DNA of 64,000 nucleotides, taken from the NCBI RefSeq assembly GCF_002995745.1, contig NZ_PVXQ01000007.1, positions 62,001 to 126,000 on the forward strand. Reading direction: 5' to 3'. The translations under genes were made by a program, and so were the position numbers. Below, one piece after another: positions 18,577-28,458 of the stretch. Positions within the stretch are counted from its first letter, which is position 1. Each line of letters opens with the position of its first letter. A model generated the notes under the pieces. The model had not been told where the DNA came from. It searched no databases and worked only from the letters and a program-made list of their open reading frames with translations. Origin of the DNA: Clostridium vincentii. GTDB taxonomy: Bacteria; Bacillota; Clostridia; Clostridiales; Clostridiaceae.

Positions 18577-19497
18577 ATGGAACAATTTAATTTTATAGAT
18601 GAAGAGAAGAAAAGAATTGTTTATTATAAATGGAAATCTGATGATAATAATGTAAAAGGGATAGTACAAATAGCTCATGGTATGGAAGAAAGAGCAGGAA
18701 GATATGATTATTTTGCAAAAAAATTAAATAAAGCCGGATATGTAGTTTATGCTAATGACCATAGAGGCCATGGAGCTACAGCAAAGAACAAAGAAGACTT
18801 AGGATATATAGCTGATAATGATGGTTTTAATTTAATGGTTAAGGATATGCATCAACTTACTGACATTATAAAAGATGAAAATCCTAATATACCTGTGATT
18901 TTATTTGGACATAGTATGGGATCGTTTTTAAGTCTTAGATATGTAGAATTATATGGCGAAAATATAGATTCTTTGATTCTATCAGGTACTAATGGCAAGC
19001 CTAAAAGCATTACAAAGCTAGGGATATTAATTTCAAAACATGAAATTAAGAAACATGGTAGAAAGCATTTAAGTAATGTTATGGAGCGGTTAGCCATTGG
19101 AGGATATAATAAAAATTTTATGCCTTATAGAACAAGCTCAGATTGGCTATCCTCTGATAAAGAAGAAGTTGATAAATTTGTAGCGGATGAATATTGTGGG
19201 TTTATATGTACATCTTCATTTTATTTTGATTTATTAAGAGGTTTATGGGAAATGCATGAAACAAATAATCTTGGAAGAATCCCCAAAAGGTTACCTATTC
19301 ATATGGTATCTGGAGAAATGGACCCTGTAGGAAATCAAGGTAAGGGTGTAATTAGTCTATATGAGACATTAAAAAAAATAGGGCTAGAAAATGTTAATTA
19401 TAAATTGTATAAAGATGGAAGACATGAAATGTTACATGAAATTAATAAAGATGAAGTGATCCATAATATAATAGAATGGATAAAAAAGGATATATAG
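18577..19497 (+). CDS. Alpha/beta hydrolase, monoacylglycerol lipase/lysophospholipase type
   Basis: A 306-residue cytosolic hydrolase of the serine aminopeptidase S33/monoacylglycerol lipase group. The oxyanion motif QIAHGMEERAGRY, the conserved NDHRGHG, the nucleophile serine in FGHSMGS (about residue 115), the acid in SGEMDPVG and the histidine in DGRHEMLHE are all present. It should cleave the ester of a lipid or other acyl substrate, which the sequence does not identify. The start follows AAGGGGTGG. Confidence 0.88.
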   Translation: MEQFNFIDEEKKRIVYYKWKSDDNNVKGIVQIAHGMEERAGRYDYFAKKLNKAGYVVYANDHRGHGATAKNKEDLGYIADNDGFNLMVKDMHQLTDIIKDENPNIPVILFGHSMGSFLSLRYVELYGENIDSLILSGTNGKPKSITKLGILISKHEIKKHGRKHLSNVMERLAIGGYNKNFMPYRTSSDWLSSDKEEVDKFVADEYCGFICTSSFYFDLLRGLWEMHETNNLGRIPKRLPIHMVSGEMDPVGNQGKGVISLYETLKKIGLENVNYKLYKDGRHEMLHEINKDEVIHNIIEWIKKDI

Positions 19498-19537
19498 TCT
19501 GTATTTAATATCATAAATTACCAATAGGGGAGTACTA

Positions 19538-21475
19538 ATGAATAATAAAGAAAGTTATGATAGGATTTTATATATAGAAAAGAATAAATCTATTTTTGTC
19601 GCCATTATCGCATTAGTGATAAGTGGTGTCATAGGAATTTTTTCAAAAGATTTTCCTGATATAAGTGGCCATTTCTATTCTATTATATATCTAGTGTCCT
19701 GCTTTATAGTTATCCTATTAATCACATCTATATTAAAAGTGGAGAAGAATGGTTACTATAAATTTATACGTATAATATATTACTGTATTGTAATTTATAA
19801 TGTGAAGTTTTTATTACCTGAAATAAGTGAACCTAGTTCATTTATTATAATTCAATATAAAGGGGCAGCTACTGTAAGTATATTAATGAATGTGATAGTA
19901 CTAGTATTTTTGAAAATAACTAGGGGCATAAATAATAAGGGTGTTAAAAACAATATTATGTATGTTTTATTTTTTAGCTTACTAATAATAAATCACATAG
20001 TATTGATGCAGGGAAAGGAAGCTGGAATAGCAGTTTTTATAAACATAATTAATTTATTTTTGATTGTAATAATTAGACTTAATTTAAAGGGATATAGTAT
20101 AATAAAAGGAAAAAAAATCAATATTTTATTATTTATATTATTAATGTTAAGCTTGGTTTCTTGTTTAGACATTATTTACATAATTCTTCCAAGAAAAATA
20201 TTAATGGTTGAAATAATAATAGAGATAATAACTTTTATTGGTTTTTGCATTTATACTATATTCACATTGGAAAAGTTATTAAATAGTCCTTATAAAGGCT
20301 TATTTAATAATCTATATAATCAAAATTTAAATATGAATAAGATTAATAATGAGATTGAAAAAAAGAATATGGAATTAGAATTTTCTCAGGTACTTATAAG
20401 AAAAAAGGAAAGAATGTTTAAAAACTTTTTCACAAATATTCCAATGCCCTTAGCCATTGTTTCTAGTAATGAAAGGATTCTTTTTACTAATTCAAGTTTT
20501 AAGGATTTAATTGATAAAAAGATGATAAAGAGCATAATAAATAGAAAGATATTTTCATTGATTTCTGTAGAAGATAATATAATGGAAGATGCTAATAGCC
20601 AAGTGAAAATTATTAGTGGACAAGTTATTATTAATAATGAAATCAAGTACATAGATATGGAATTCATGGAGATATCAGAAAATAAAGATGACATACTTAT
20701 AATATTTAATGATGTAACCTCTAAAGTCAAAATTAATAAATTAAAGACGCAAATGGAAAACACCTCATTTCAAGAGAAGATAAAAAGGGATTTTTTATCT
20801 AATATCTCTCATGATTTAAAGACTCCCATAAATGTTATATATTCAGCAGCTCAGCTTATAGATGTATACATTAAAGGCAATAAAATAGATCAATTAAACA
20901 AATATATTGTTATTTCAAAGCTTAATTGTATGACATTAATTACACTTACAAACAATTTAATTGATAATAGCAGAATTTATTCTGATTATTTATCTGTAAA
21001 CTTACAAAATGAGAATATTGTTAGAATCGTAGAAGAAACAGTAACATCCTTAGTTGATTATGCTAAAAGTAAAAAAATAAATTTAATTTTTGATACTGAT
21101 AATGAGGAAATTTATTTGAATATAGATGAGGATTTTATAAAACGAATAGTAATTAATATTATTTCTAATTCAATAAAATTTTCTAAAGAGAATGGAGAAA
21201 TCAGTGTTTTAATAACAACTCTTGCAGAAGAGGTTTTAATAAAATTTAAGGATAATGGAGTAGGCATGGATGAGGAATTCACTAAGACTGCATTCTCAAG
21301 GTATTCAATGTCTAATAAGAATAAAAATCTCAATAAAACGGGAACAGGAATAGGATTATTTGTAGTTAAAAATTTAGTTGAAAAACAAGGCGGAAATATA
21401 AGTATTAAGAGTAAAATAGATAAAGGAACTGAAATTGAAGTGAAGTTTAAAAAGGGGTTATTAGATGAACATTGA
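19538..21475 (+). CDS. Membrane sensor histidine kinase with PAS domain
   Basis: The 645-residue protein has seven or eight hydrophobic segments in the first 250 residues (a MASE3-like membrane sensor), a coiled coil, a PAS domain (about 285-390), a HisKA domain with the phospho-acceptor in FLSNISHDLKTP (about residue 424) and an ATPase with NIISNSIKFS, DNGVGMD and GTGIGLFVV. The intact N, G1 and G2 boxes suggest an active kinase. No response regulator is adjacent. Its last 11 bases overlap the start of a second kinase gene, so the two are coupled. The signal is unknown. Confidence 0.9.
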   Translation: MNNKESYDRILYIEKNKSIFVAIIALVISGVIGIFSKDFPDISGHFYSIIYLVSCFIVILLITSILKVEKNGYYKFIRIIYYCIVIYNVKFLLPEISEPSSFIIIQYKGAATVSILMNVIVLVFLKITRGINNKGVKNNIMYVLFFSLLIINHIVLMQGKEAGIAVFINIINLFLIVIIRLNLKGYSIIKGKKINILLFILLMLSLVSCLDIIYIILPRKILMVEIIIEIITFIGFCIYTIFTLEKLLNSPYKGLFNNLYNQNLNMNKINNEIEKKNMELEFSQVLIRKKERMFKNFFTNIPMPLAIVSSNERILFTNSSFKDLIDKKMIKSIINRKIFSLISVEDNIMEDANSQVKIISGQVIINNEIKYIDMEFMEISENKDDILIIFNDVTSKVKINKLKTQMENTSFQEKIKRDFLSNISHDLKTPINVIYSAAQLIDVYIKGNKIDQLNKYIVISKLNCMTLITLTNNLIDNSRIYSDYLSVNLQNENIVRIVEETVTSLVDYAKSKKINLIFDTDNEEIYLNIDEDFIKRIVINIISNSIKFSKENGEISVLITTLAEEVLIKFKDNGVGMDEEFTKTAFSRYSMSNKNKNLNKTGTGIGLFVVKNLVEKQGGNISIKSKIDKGTEIEVKFKKGLLDEH

Positions 21476-23513
21476 AAAGAATAAGATAATAACACAATTT
21501 AATATAAGCGAAGGATGGTATGTGAGTAAATATTTCAAAATCATAGTTCCAAGTGTAGTTATATTATCATTACTGTTTACTAAAGGAGATATCTTATTTT
21601 TTTCTTTGACAGAAGCTTTATGTGCATCTTTTGCAGCGGGGGTACCTATAATAACTTTTTTAAGAAAAGATGAAAAGGAAGAAATGTTTTATAAATATGT
21701 TGGTATTGGATTTTTATTTATAAGTTTATTAACATTTGCAAAAGCAATAATACTTAGTGAAATTGCTGTATATCTGGAATACAATATAATAAATATGCTT
21801 AATTTAATTACATTCTATTTAGAGTACATAGTAATATTATTAGCTTTTTATTTAAAACTTAAAAAAAGATCGTTGAAGACTTCAATATATATAAATTTAT
21901 TTATTTCAATTATATTTTTAGGAATTGGAATAGGGATATATAACAATATTATTACAAATACAATTATTCTGAATTCTGAATATCAGTTAGCCATATTAGC
22001 ATTACTTACCATTATAATGGTAGCCTATAAAGGGAAAAATATAATAGGCAAGGATGAAAGAAAAATTATATTTAGATACATAATATTTATTGTGCTTCAT
22101 CAGAGTTTTTATGTTCTATATGTTAATTTAAATGTAAATTGGATATACTTAGCAGGAGTTTTTAAATACTTAGCCTATTATACTGTGTATGAGATAATAT
22201 TAAAATATGTTTTATATAATTCCTATTCAAGAGTTAAAAAAGATCTGGAGAGTTCAAAAAAGGTTGAAGAAGAATTAAATACAATACTAAAAGGTAGAAA
22301 TAGGACTCTAGTAGAAATGGAGAATATAATAGATAAGAGGGGAAAACGATATGGTCAGCTTATTGATTCTATTTCAGATGGAATAATAATTTTTTACTTT
22401 GATAAAATTTATTACGTCAATAAAGAAGCTTTGAATTTAATTGGATTTAATGACTATACTGATCTAATAAACATGAAATTTAATTTTTTTGTGGAACATA
22501 TTTTATCAAAACAAGTTACACTAGATAACGTTAAGGATATAAGTTTGTTAATAAAAAAAGTACAATCTGGAGATGAAAAAGAAATCAAAATTGACATATC
22601 AAGCAATGATGGAAGTCAATATGAGATGTATATTATGAATATTGATAATTTGAATAGATTTATTTATATAAAAAATGTTACTGAAATGAATAAGAATCAT
22701 GAATTTAAATTAAGGTATAAAGAGTTTTTAAAGTCAGAAGATCTAAAAACAGAGTTTTACGCTAATATATCTCATGAACTTAGAACACCTATTAATTTAA
22801 TATATTCAGCTATTCAATTAACCCAAATTAATATAAATGATAATAATATGGAAAGTATACAAAAAAGCAATGAGATTATAAAACATAATTGCCTAAGATT
22901 AATTAGAACAATCAATAATTTTATAGATACTAATAGAGTTTCTGAAGGCTACTTAGTTCCTAATTGTAAAATCTATAATATTATTTCTATTGTAGAGAAT
23001 ATTGCCCTTACTTCTAATAAATATATAGAGCAAATTGACAATACACTAATGTTTGATTCAGAAGAAGAAGAAGTTTATGCTGAATGTGATAAGGAAATTA
23101 TGGAAAGAGTTATTTTAAATATTCTTTCAAATAGTGTTAAATTCGGAAAACGTGGAGGCAAAATTGATATTAATATATCCTCTGAATCTGATATAATAAC
23201 AATAGTAATTAAAAATAATTCATATATAATAGATGAAAAATCAAAACTCTTCTTATTTGATAAATTCACAAAAATAAACAGGTCTTTAAATAGAAAAGAA
23301 GAAGGAAGCGGCTTAGGCTTATACTTAACCAAAGAGCTTTTACTTTTACAAAAAGGGACAATAACATTAGAATCAGATGTTTCTTCAGGAACAAAATTTA
23401 TTATTACATTGCATAGATCCCATGATTCAAAACATTTTGAGTTAGAAGAAGATTTCGAGATGAATCCTGTTGAGAATGTAGTAGATATAGAATTTTCTGA
23501 TATATATCTATAA
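21465..23513 (+). CDS. Second membrane sensor histidine kinase, with degenerate G1 box
   Basis: The 682-residue protein is laid out like its upstream neighbour: a multi-pass membrane N-terminus (about eight segments), coiled coil, a short PAS-like domain, HisKA with FYANISHELRTP (histidine about residue 437) and an ATPase domain. The N box NILSNSVKFG and the G2 box GSGLGLYLTK are intact, but the usual DxGxG of the G1 box reads KNNSYIID, so ATP binding may be weakened. It ends with the tail IEFSDIYL, also seen at the end of the kinase at 46081. It probably works in a heteromeric pair with the upstream kinase; that is inference. Confidence 0.88.
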   Translation: MNIEKNKIITQFNISEGWYVSKYFKIIVPSVVILSLLFTKGDILFFSLTEALCASFAAGVPIITFLRKDEKEEMFYKYVGIGFLFISLLTFAKAIILSEIAVYLEYNIINMLNLITFYLEYIVILLAFYLKLKKRSLKTSIYINLFISIIFLGIGIGIYNNIITNTIILNSEYQLAILALLTIIMVAYKGKNIIGKDERKIIFRYIIFIVLHQSFYVLYVNLNVNWIYLAGVFKYLAYYTVYEIILKYVLYNSYSRVKKDLESSKKVEEELNTILKGRNRTLVEMENIIDKRGKRYGQLIDSISDGIIIFYFDKIYYVNKEALNLIGFNDYTDLINMKFNFFVEHILSKQVTLDNVKDISLLIKKVQSGDEKEIKIDISSNDGSQYEMYIMNIDNLNRFIYIKNVTEMNKNHEFKLRYKEFLKSEDLKTEFYANISHELRTPINLIYSAIQLTQININDNNMESIQKSNEIIKHNCLRLIRTINNFIDTNRVSEGYLVPNCKIYNIISIVENIALTSNKYIEQIDNTLMFDSEEEEVYAECDKEIMERVILNILSNSVKFGKRGGKIDINISSESDIITIVIKNNSYIIDEKSKLFLFDKFTKINRSLNRKEEGSGLGLYLTKELLLLQKGTITLESDVSSGTKFIITLHRSHDSKHFELEEDFEMNPVENVVDIEFSDIYL

Positions 23514-23583
23514 AATGAAAGCATAACAAATTTCTTGAAAGCATAAATATATAAATAATAATACTATGTTAAGAGAGGTTATA

Positions 23584-24084
23584 ATGGGAAAAATATTTAA
23601 GGTAAATGGCCAATTTAAATTACTGCCTTTAATAGGGTCGATACTGCTACCTATTTCAGGATCAGTATTAGTGGGATATTTAAATAGAAATGCAATGGCT
23701 ATTTATAGTAGTTTAGAAAGACCTAGTTTTGCACCACCGAGTTGGATATTTATGGTGGTTTGGCCGATTCTTTATATTTTAATGGGAATATCGGCCTATA
23801 GGATATATATGATTAGAGATCAGGGTAAGGATGTTGGGAAGGCTTTGTTTTTTTATCTTATTCAGTTATTATTAAACTTTTTGTGGAGTTTTCTTTTCTT
23901 TTCTTTTCGATTATATGGATTAGCCTTTATAGAGCTAGTAATATTATTTATCTTTGTATTGATAACTTTTGTAAAGTTCATAAAATTAGATAGGGTAGCA
24001 GGTTTTTTATTGATACCATATATTCTTTGGCTTATGTTTGCTGGAGTATTAAACTTTATGATTTGGGTGAAAAATGAGATGTAG
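23584..24084 (+). CDS. tspO: TspO/MBR family membrane protein
   Basis: A protein of 166 residues with five hydrophobic segments and the TspO/MBR signatures ERPSFAPPSWIFMVVWPILY and LLNFLWSFLFF. Bacterial TspO binds tetrapyrroles and related ligands and is tied to oxygen or redox responses. The ATG at 23584 is chosen over 23566 because AGAGAGG (23572-23578) lies five bases before it. It is a single gene between the kinases and topoisomerase III. Confidence 0.9.
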   Translation: MGKIFKVNGQFKLLPLIGSILLPISGSVLVGYLNRNAMAIYSSLERPSFAPPSWIFMVVWPILYILMGISAYRIYMIRDQGKDVGKALFFYLIQLLLNFLWSFLFFSFRLYGLAFIELVILFIFVLITFVKFIKLDRVAGFLLIPYILWLMFAGVLNFMIWVKNEM

Positions 24085-24198
24085 ATTTAAATTTTATTAT
24101 AAAGTTTAAATAGTATTGGTAAAAGTATTGAATTTTAATGTAGAAAAAAATATAATTATAACTATAATGTAGATAGTCGATTATCTAATCTAGATTTA

Positions 24199-24232
24199 AA
24201 TAGGCATAGAAGTGTGCCTATTTTGTTTTATT
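24199..24232 (+). terminator. Terminator between tspO and topB
   Basis: AATAGGCA/TGCCTATT stem with an 8-base loop followed by TTGTTTTATT. Confidence 0.7.
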
Positions 24233-24259
24233 AGGGCTATTTTAAGAAAGGAAGTATTT

Positions 24260-26416
24260 ATGAGTAAGGTAATTATTGCAGAAAAGCCTTCTGTAGCTAA
24301 GAATATCGCAGAAGCACTGAAAATTAAAACAAGAAAAGATGGATACTTCCAAGGTGAAGGGTATTATATAACCTGGGCGTTTGGACATTTATTGCAGCTG
24401 TATGATGCAAAGGATTATGATGAAAGCATGAAAGGTTGGAGATTTGAAAAATTCCCATTTATACCTCAGGAATTTAAATATAAAATAAAATCTGATGGGG
24501 TAAATAGAAGTGCTGAGGATAAGGGAGCTAAAAAACAAATTGGAATAATTAAGTCCCTGATTGAGATGCCAGATGTTGATGGGGTAATATCTGCTACAGA
24601 TTTCGATCGTGAAGGGCAAGTTATAGCAGATGAACTTTTTGGATACCTTAAGGTTAATAAACCAATTTATAGACTGCTATTAAATGAATGGACTCCAGAT
24701 GAAGTTAAAAAGGGGATGGAGAGCCTTAAGGATAATAAGGAAATGGAACCTCTTCAAGATGCTGGTATTGGAAGGCAATGGTCGGATTGGATTATTGGAA
24801 TTAATCTAACATCTGTTAGTACTTTAAAATATAATTTTGAAAAGAATAAAACTATAAATATAGGTAGAGTTCTTCTTCCGACTCTAAAAATTATTTATGA
24901 TAGGGATAAGGAGATAGAAAATTTTCAAGCTACTACTTATTATAAGCTAACTTCAACATTTAAGACTGAAAAAAAAGATGAATTTGATGGCTTATATTAT
25001 GAAAATGATAGTGAAAAATTTGAAGATAAAAGTGCCTTAGATAAACTTCTTCCACTTTTAGAGGGAAGTTGTGCAAAGGTTGTGGATAAACAGACTGAAA
25101 AGAAGAAAGAGTATCCTCCTTATCTTTTTAATTTATCAAATTTACAAGGATACATAACTAGTAAATATAAGGGGTGGACATCTGATAAGGTATTAAAGGT
25201 AGCGCAAGCCTTATACGAAAAGAAATTCACAACCTATCCAAGAACTGCAAGTGTGGTTCTTGATGAAAGCTTAGCTGATAAAGCTAGAAAGGTTTTAAAT
25301 GTTATTAAGGTTGGGCTTCCATATGAGAAGGATATTAAATTTGTAAAGCTTAAGAGAGTTTTTGATAGTTCTAAGGTAGAGAGCCATAGTGCAATTACTC
25401 CAACTTATATTAAGCCAAATGGTTTAAGTCAAGATGAAGGAGTAGTTTATACTGCAATTAAGAATAGATTTATAATGCAGTTTATGCCCGTGGCTGAATT
25501 TGAGGAAAGTAAGATAACCTTAAAAGCAGAATCTGAAGAAGTTTCAGGTGAATTTATAGCAAAGGGTAAGGTTCAATTAGTTGAAGGGTTTAGAGTAGTG
25601 GAAAAAATAGAAACTAAGGATACTATTTTACCTATGGTAGAAGTAGGAGAAAAGGTAGATATAGCACAAAATAAAATAGGGATGGTAACTAAAAAGCCAC
25701 CAAAGAATCATTCGGAAAAAACCTTGCTTAGGGTTATGGAAACCTGCGGTAAGGGGCTTGAGGATAAGGAAAATTCTGAGGAGATGATGAAGTCTATCCT
25801 TAGTGGATTTAGTATAGGAACACCTTCCACACGTGCGGAAACAATGAAAAAGCTTAAGGATATTGGATATATACGGACAAAGGGTAAAAGTTTAATTTGC
25901 ACTGACCTTGGTAGGACAATAGTTGAAATTTTTCCAGTACCGGAGCTACTAGATTTAGAATATACAGGTAGACTTGAAAGCACTTTATCAGATATAGAAA
26001 AAGGGAAGTTTAAAAAAGTGGATTTTATGAAGCTTATTATAGATTTTACTAAAGAGGCAGTAGAAAAGATAAAGAAAGATACTGGAGCCTTATCTAAGTT
26101 TAAGGTAGAAATACCAAAGGATGTTGAGAGTTTGGGTAACTGCCCAGCTTGTGGAAATCCTGTAATTGAAGGAGAAAAGGGCTTTGGATGTAGCAACTGG
26201 AAAAGTGGATGCAAGTTTACAATTTGGAAGGATGATAGATATATATCATCCTTTGGGAAGCAAGTATCAAAGGAAATGGTTCAACTTTTACTTAAAAATG
26301 GAAAAGCTGGATTTAGAAATTTAAAGAGTAAAAAGGGTAATACCTTTTCTGCTTATTTTAAATATATAAGAAATGAGGAAACGGGATATTATAATTGGGA
26401 ATTAGAATTTATCTAA
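24260..26416 (+). CDS. topB: DNA topoisomerase III
   Basis: The 718-residue type IA topoisomerase relaxes and decatenates single-strand-containing DNA. It starts with the TOPRIM domain (VIIAEKPSVAKNIAEAL, and SATDFDREGQVIADELF with the metal-binding acids). The active-site tyrosine lies in FTTYPRTAS (about residue 325), and SHSAITPT follows. The C-terminus carries a zinc ribbon, CPACGNPV and CSNWKSGC. The ATG at 24260 follows AAAGGAAG; an in-frame ATG at 24212 lies in the preceding terminator and lacks a ribosome binding site. Confidence 0.95.
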   Translation: MSKVIIAEKPSVAKNIAEALKIKTRKDGYFQGEGYYITWAFGHLLQLYDAKDYDESMKGWRFEKFPFIPQEFKYKIKSDGVNRSAEDKGAKKQIGIIKSLIEMPDVDGVISATDFDREGQVIADELFGYLKVNKPIYRLLLNEWTPDEVKKGMESLKDNKEMEPLQDAGIGRQWSDWIIGINLTSVSTLKYNFEKNKTINIGRVLLPTLKIIYDRDKEIENFQATTYYKLTSTFKTEKKDEFDGLYYENDSEKFEDKSALDKLLPLLEGSCAKVVDKQTEKKKEYPPYLFNLSNLQGYITSKYKGWTSDKVLKVAQALYEKKFTTYPRTASVVLDESLADKARKVLNVIKVGLPYEKDIKFVKLKRVFDSSKVESHSAITPTYIKPNGLSQDEGVVYTAIKNRFIMQFMPVAEFEESKITLKAESEEVSGEFIAKGKVQLVEGFRVVEKIETKDTILPMVEVGEKVDIAQNKIGMVTKKPPKNHSEKTLLRVMETCGKGLEDKENSEEMMKSILSGFSIGTPSTRAETMKKLKDIGYIRTKGKSLICTDLGRTIVEIFPVPELLDLEYTGRLESTLSDIEKGKFKKVDFMKLIIDFTKEAVEKIKKDTGALSKFKVEIPKDVESLGNCPACGNPVIEGEKGFGCSNWKSGCKFTIWKDDRYISSFGKQVSKEMVQLLLKNGKAGFRNLKSKKGNTFSAYFKYIRNEETGYYNWELEFI

Positions 26417-26466
26417 AGGAAAAGAGATTTTAAATGAGTATACAGTATAAAAGCTAATTGAGATAA

Positions 26467-26493
26467 AAAAAAGGAGCCCTTGGGCTCCTTTTA
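26467..26493. terminator. Bidirectional terminator between topB and lrgB
   Basis: AAAAGGAGCCC/GGGCTCCTTTT stem with a two-base loop, flanked by A and T runs, between convergent genes. Confidence 0.9.
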
Positions 26494-26495
26494 GT

Positions 26496-27221
26496 TTATT
26501 TAATAAATATAGTATAGATATAGTGACCAAAGCTATAAGAAAGTGGGGCTACAAAAACTGTCATAAGGCCTGCTATTCCTATGGATAATCCACTCATAGC
26601 ACCTTCAGTTTCTCCAATTTCTAGTGCTTTAGTAGTACCAATGGCATGGGCTGCTGTTCCAAGAGAAACCCCAACTGCTACACTATCTGTGATTTTGAAA
26701 ACTTTACAAATAGTTGGACCCAGGATAGCTCCAATTATTCCAGTTACAATTATGGCAAGGACTGTTATTGGAACTATTCCACCAATTTGGCTTGAAAGTT
26801 CAATTCCTATTGGGGTAGTAACTGATTTTGGTAGTAATGATTTTATTATCATGGCATCTAGTCCTAAGGCATAAGAAAGGCTCATTACTGAAAACATACC
26901 TATGATAGAACCAAAGAAAACTCCTGTCAAAATTGCTTTTGCATGTTTTTTTAAGGATTCGATTTGTTTATATAAAGGTACTGCAAGTATTACTGTAGCA
27001 GGTCCTAAAAACATGTTTATAAATTTTGCCCCGGTATTATAAACCTCAAAATCTATATTAAAGGCAACTAAAAAGATTATTACTAAAGCTATAGCAACAA
27101 GTAAAGGATTTAGAAGTGGAAGTTTTGTCTTTTTGTTTAAGTATAAACCAATTTCAAAGGCAACTAGTGAAAGAACTATTCCAAAGAGTAGGTTATTTGT
27201 TAATATGTTCAAGATTTTCAC
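26496..27221 (-). CDS. lrgB: LrgB/CidB family membrane protein
   Basis: The 241-residue protein has about seven membrane segments and LrgB signatures: LPLLNPLLVAIALV, LGPATVILAVPLYKQ, ITVLAIIVTGIIGAILGP and GTAAHAIGTTKALE. LrgB pairs with LrgA in systems that affect murein hydrolase activity and, in Bacillus, pyruvate transport. Its start overlaps the end of lrgA by 29 bases, so the two are translated from one message. No LytSR genes are adjacent. Confidence 0.92.
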   Translation of the reverse strand: MKILNILTNNLLFGIVLSLVAFEIGLYLNKKTKLPLLNPLLVAIALVIIFLVAFNIDFEVYNTGAKFINMFLGPATVILAVPLYKQIESLKKHAKAILTGVFFGSIIGMFSVMSLSYALGLDAMIIKSLLPKSVTTPIGIELSSQIGGIVPITVLAIIVTGIIGAILGPTICKVFKITDSVAVGVSLGTAAHAIGTTKALEIGETEGAMSGLSIGIAGLMTVFVAPLSYSFGHYIYTIFIK

Positions 27222-27573
27222 CTCTTTTATTATTTTTCCTAGTTATGTATTGAACTATAAGACCTGTGCTAGATATAATTATTATAGTAGTAGCAATACA
27301 AACTACTATAAGTTTAAGCCAACTATCCTTTATTATGTCAACAGACGTCATAAGTCCAACACCCGCAGGTATGAAGAAAAATGCTAGGTGATCTAAAAGG
27401 AAGTTTGAAATAGTATTAATTTGTTCAAGCTTTATTATCTTAGTACATAATAAAAATAATAAGATAATCATTCCTAAAATATTACCTGGGACAGGTAAAG
27501 ATAATACCTCAGAGATGAATTCTCCAAGTAAATAAATCCCTAAAATTATAATTGCTTCTCTAAAAAGTTTCAT
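27193..27573 (-). CDS. lrgA: CidA/LrgA family holin-like protein
   Basis: The 126-residue protein has four membrane segments and the family motifs LPVPGNILGMIILL and FIPAGVGLM. It is the small, holin-like partner of LrgB. The start is placed at the ATG whose complement lies at 27571-27573 because AAGGAGG precedes it by seven bases; a longer reading from 27612 has no such site. Confidence 0.9.
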   Translation of the reverse strand: MKLFREAIIILGIYLLGEFISEVLSLPVPGNILGMIILLFLLCTKIIKLEQINTISNFLLDHLAFFFIPAGVGLMTSVDIIKDSWLKLIVVCIATTIIIISSTGLIVQYITRKNNKRGENLEHINK

Positions 27574-27650
27574 TTTAAAATTCCTCCTTATTATATATAA
27601 TAAATGTATCACTTTGAAATTTATATGTAAACTATGTAAAGGTTAAACAA

Positions 27651-27683
27651 AAAAAGATTCTTAGATTTCCTAAGAATCTTTTA
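27651..27683 (-). terminator. Terminator of the minus-strand ABC transporter operon
   Basis: A 13-bp stem (AAAAGATTCTTAG/CTAAGAATCTTTT) with a 5-base loop. Read on the minus strand it ends in a T7 run. The permease stop codon lies inside the stem. Confidence 0.85.
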
Positions 27684-28458
27684 AATATTTTTTTTCAACC
27701 ATAAAGACTAGCTTGTACATTATAAAAGCCAAGAAGGATAGTATTACTATACTCATCATTACCATATTAAGCTGAGATATTTGACCTCCATATACAATGA
27801 GAAAACCTAGACCCTCACGAGCAACTAAGAATTCTCCCATAATTACTCCAACCCATGATAAACCAACATTTATTTTTAGAGCTGAAATTAATATTGGAAT
27901 GGAGTAGGGAATAATCAAATATCTAAGTGTTTTAAGTTTGCTAGCTTGGAAAGTCTTCATGAGAAGAAGTTTTTCTTTATCAATTTCTTTAAAGCCTGTG
28001 AATACTGCAATTATAGTAGTAACAATGGAAATTAAAAGAGCAATAATAATTATTGCAGAAGTACCAGTACCAACCCAGAAGATGATTATAGGTGCTAAAG
28101 CAACTTTTGGTAAAGCATTTAAAACTACTAAATAAGGATCCAATACCTTTGCTGTGAGAGGACACCACCAAAGAATAATTGCAATTATTGTACCTAAAAT
28201 AGTACCAAGAGAAAATCCTAAAATGGTTTCATAGCAGGTAACATAGATGTGTCTAAAAATAGTACCATCATTATAAAGACCAATGAAGGAACGTATCATT
28301 CTACTTGGACTTGAGGTTAGAAATGGATCAACCCACTTTAAATTAGCAGATATCTCCCAAAGGGTAATAATAGAAATTAATATAAATACCCTAAAGAAAG
28401 TAACTTTCATTTTATCAAATCGTATTTTTCTTATATATGCTTCATGTTCACTGCTCAT
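27670..28458 (-). CDS. ABC transporter permease, SsuC/TauC/ThiX type
   Basis: A 262-residue inner-membrane permease with six hydrophobic segments and the cytoplasmic coupling loop carrying MKTFQASKLKTLRYLIIP. The N-terminal LWEISANLKWVDPFLTSSPS is typical of nitrate/sulfonate/taurine/thiamine-precursor permeases. Its ATG overlaps the ATPase stop (ATGA), showing tight coupling. It is the last gene of the three-gene importer. Confidence 0.9.
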   Translation of the reverse strand: MSSEHEAYIRKIRFDKMKVTFFRVFILISIITLWEISANLKWVDPFLTSSPSRMIRSFIGLYNDGTIFRHIYVTCYETILGFSLGTILGTIIAIILWWCPLTAKVLDPYLVVLNALPKVALAPIIIFWVGTGTSAIIIIALLISIVTTIIAVFTGFKEIDKEKLLLMKTFQASKLKTLRYLIIPYSIPILISALKINVGLSWVGVIMGEFLVAREGLGFLIVYGGQISQLNMVMMSIVILSFLAFIMYKLVFMVEKKYLKDS

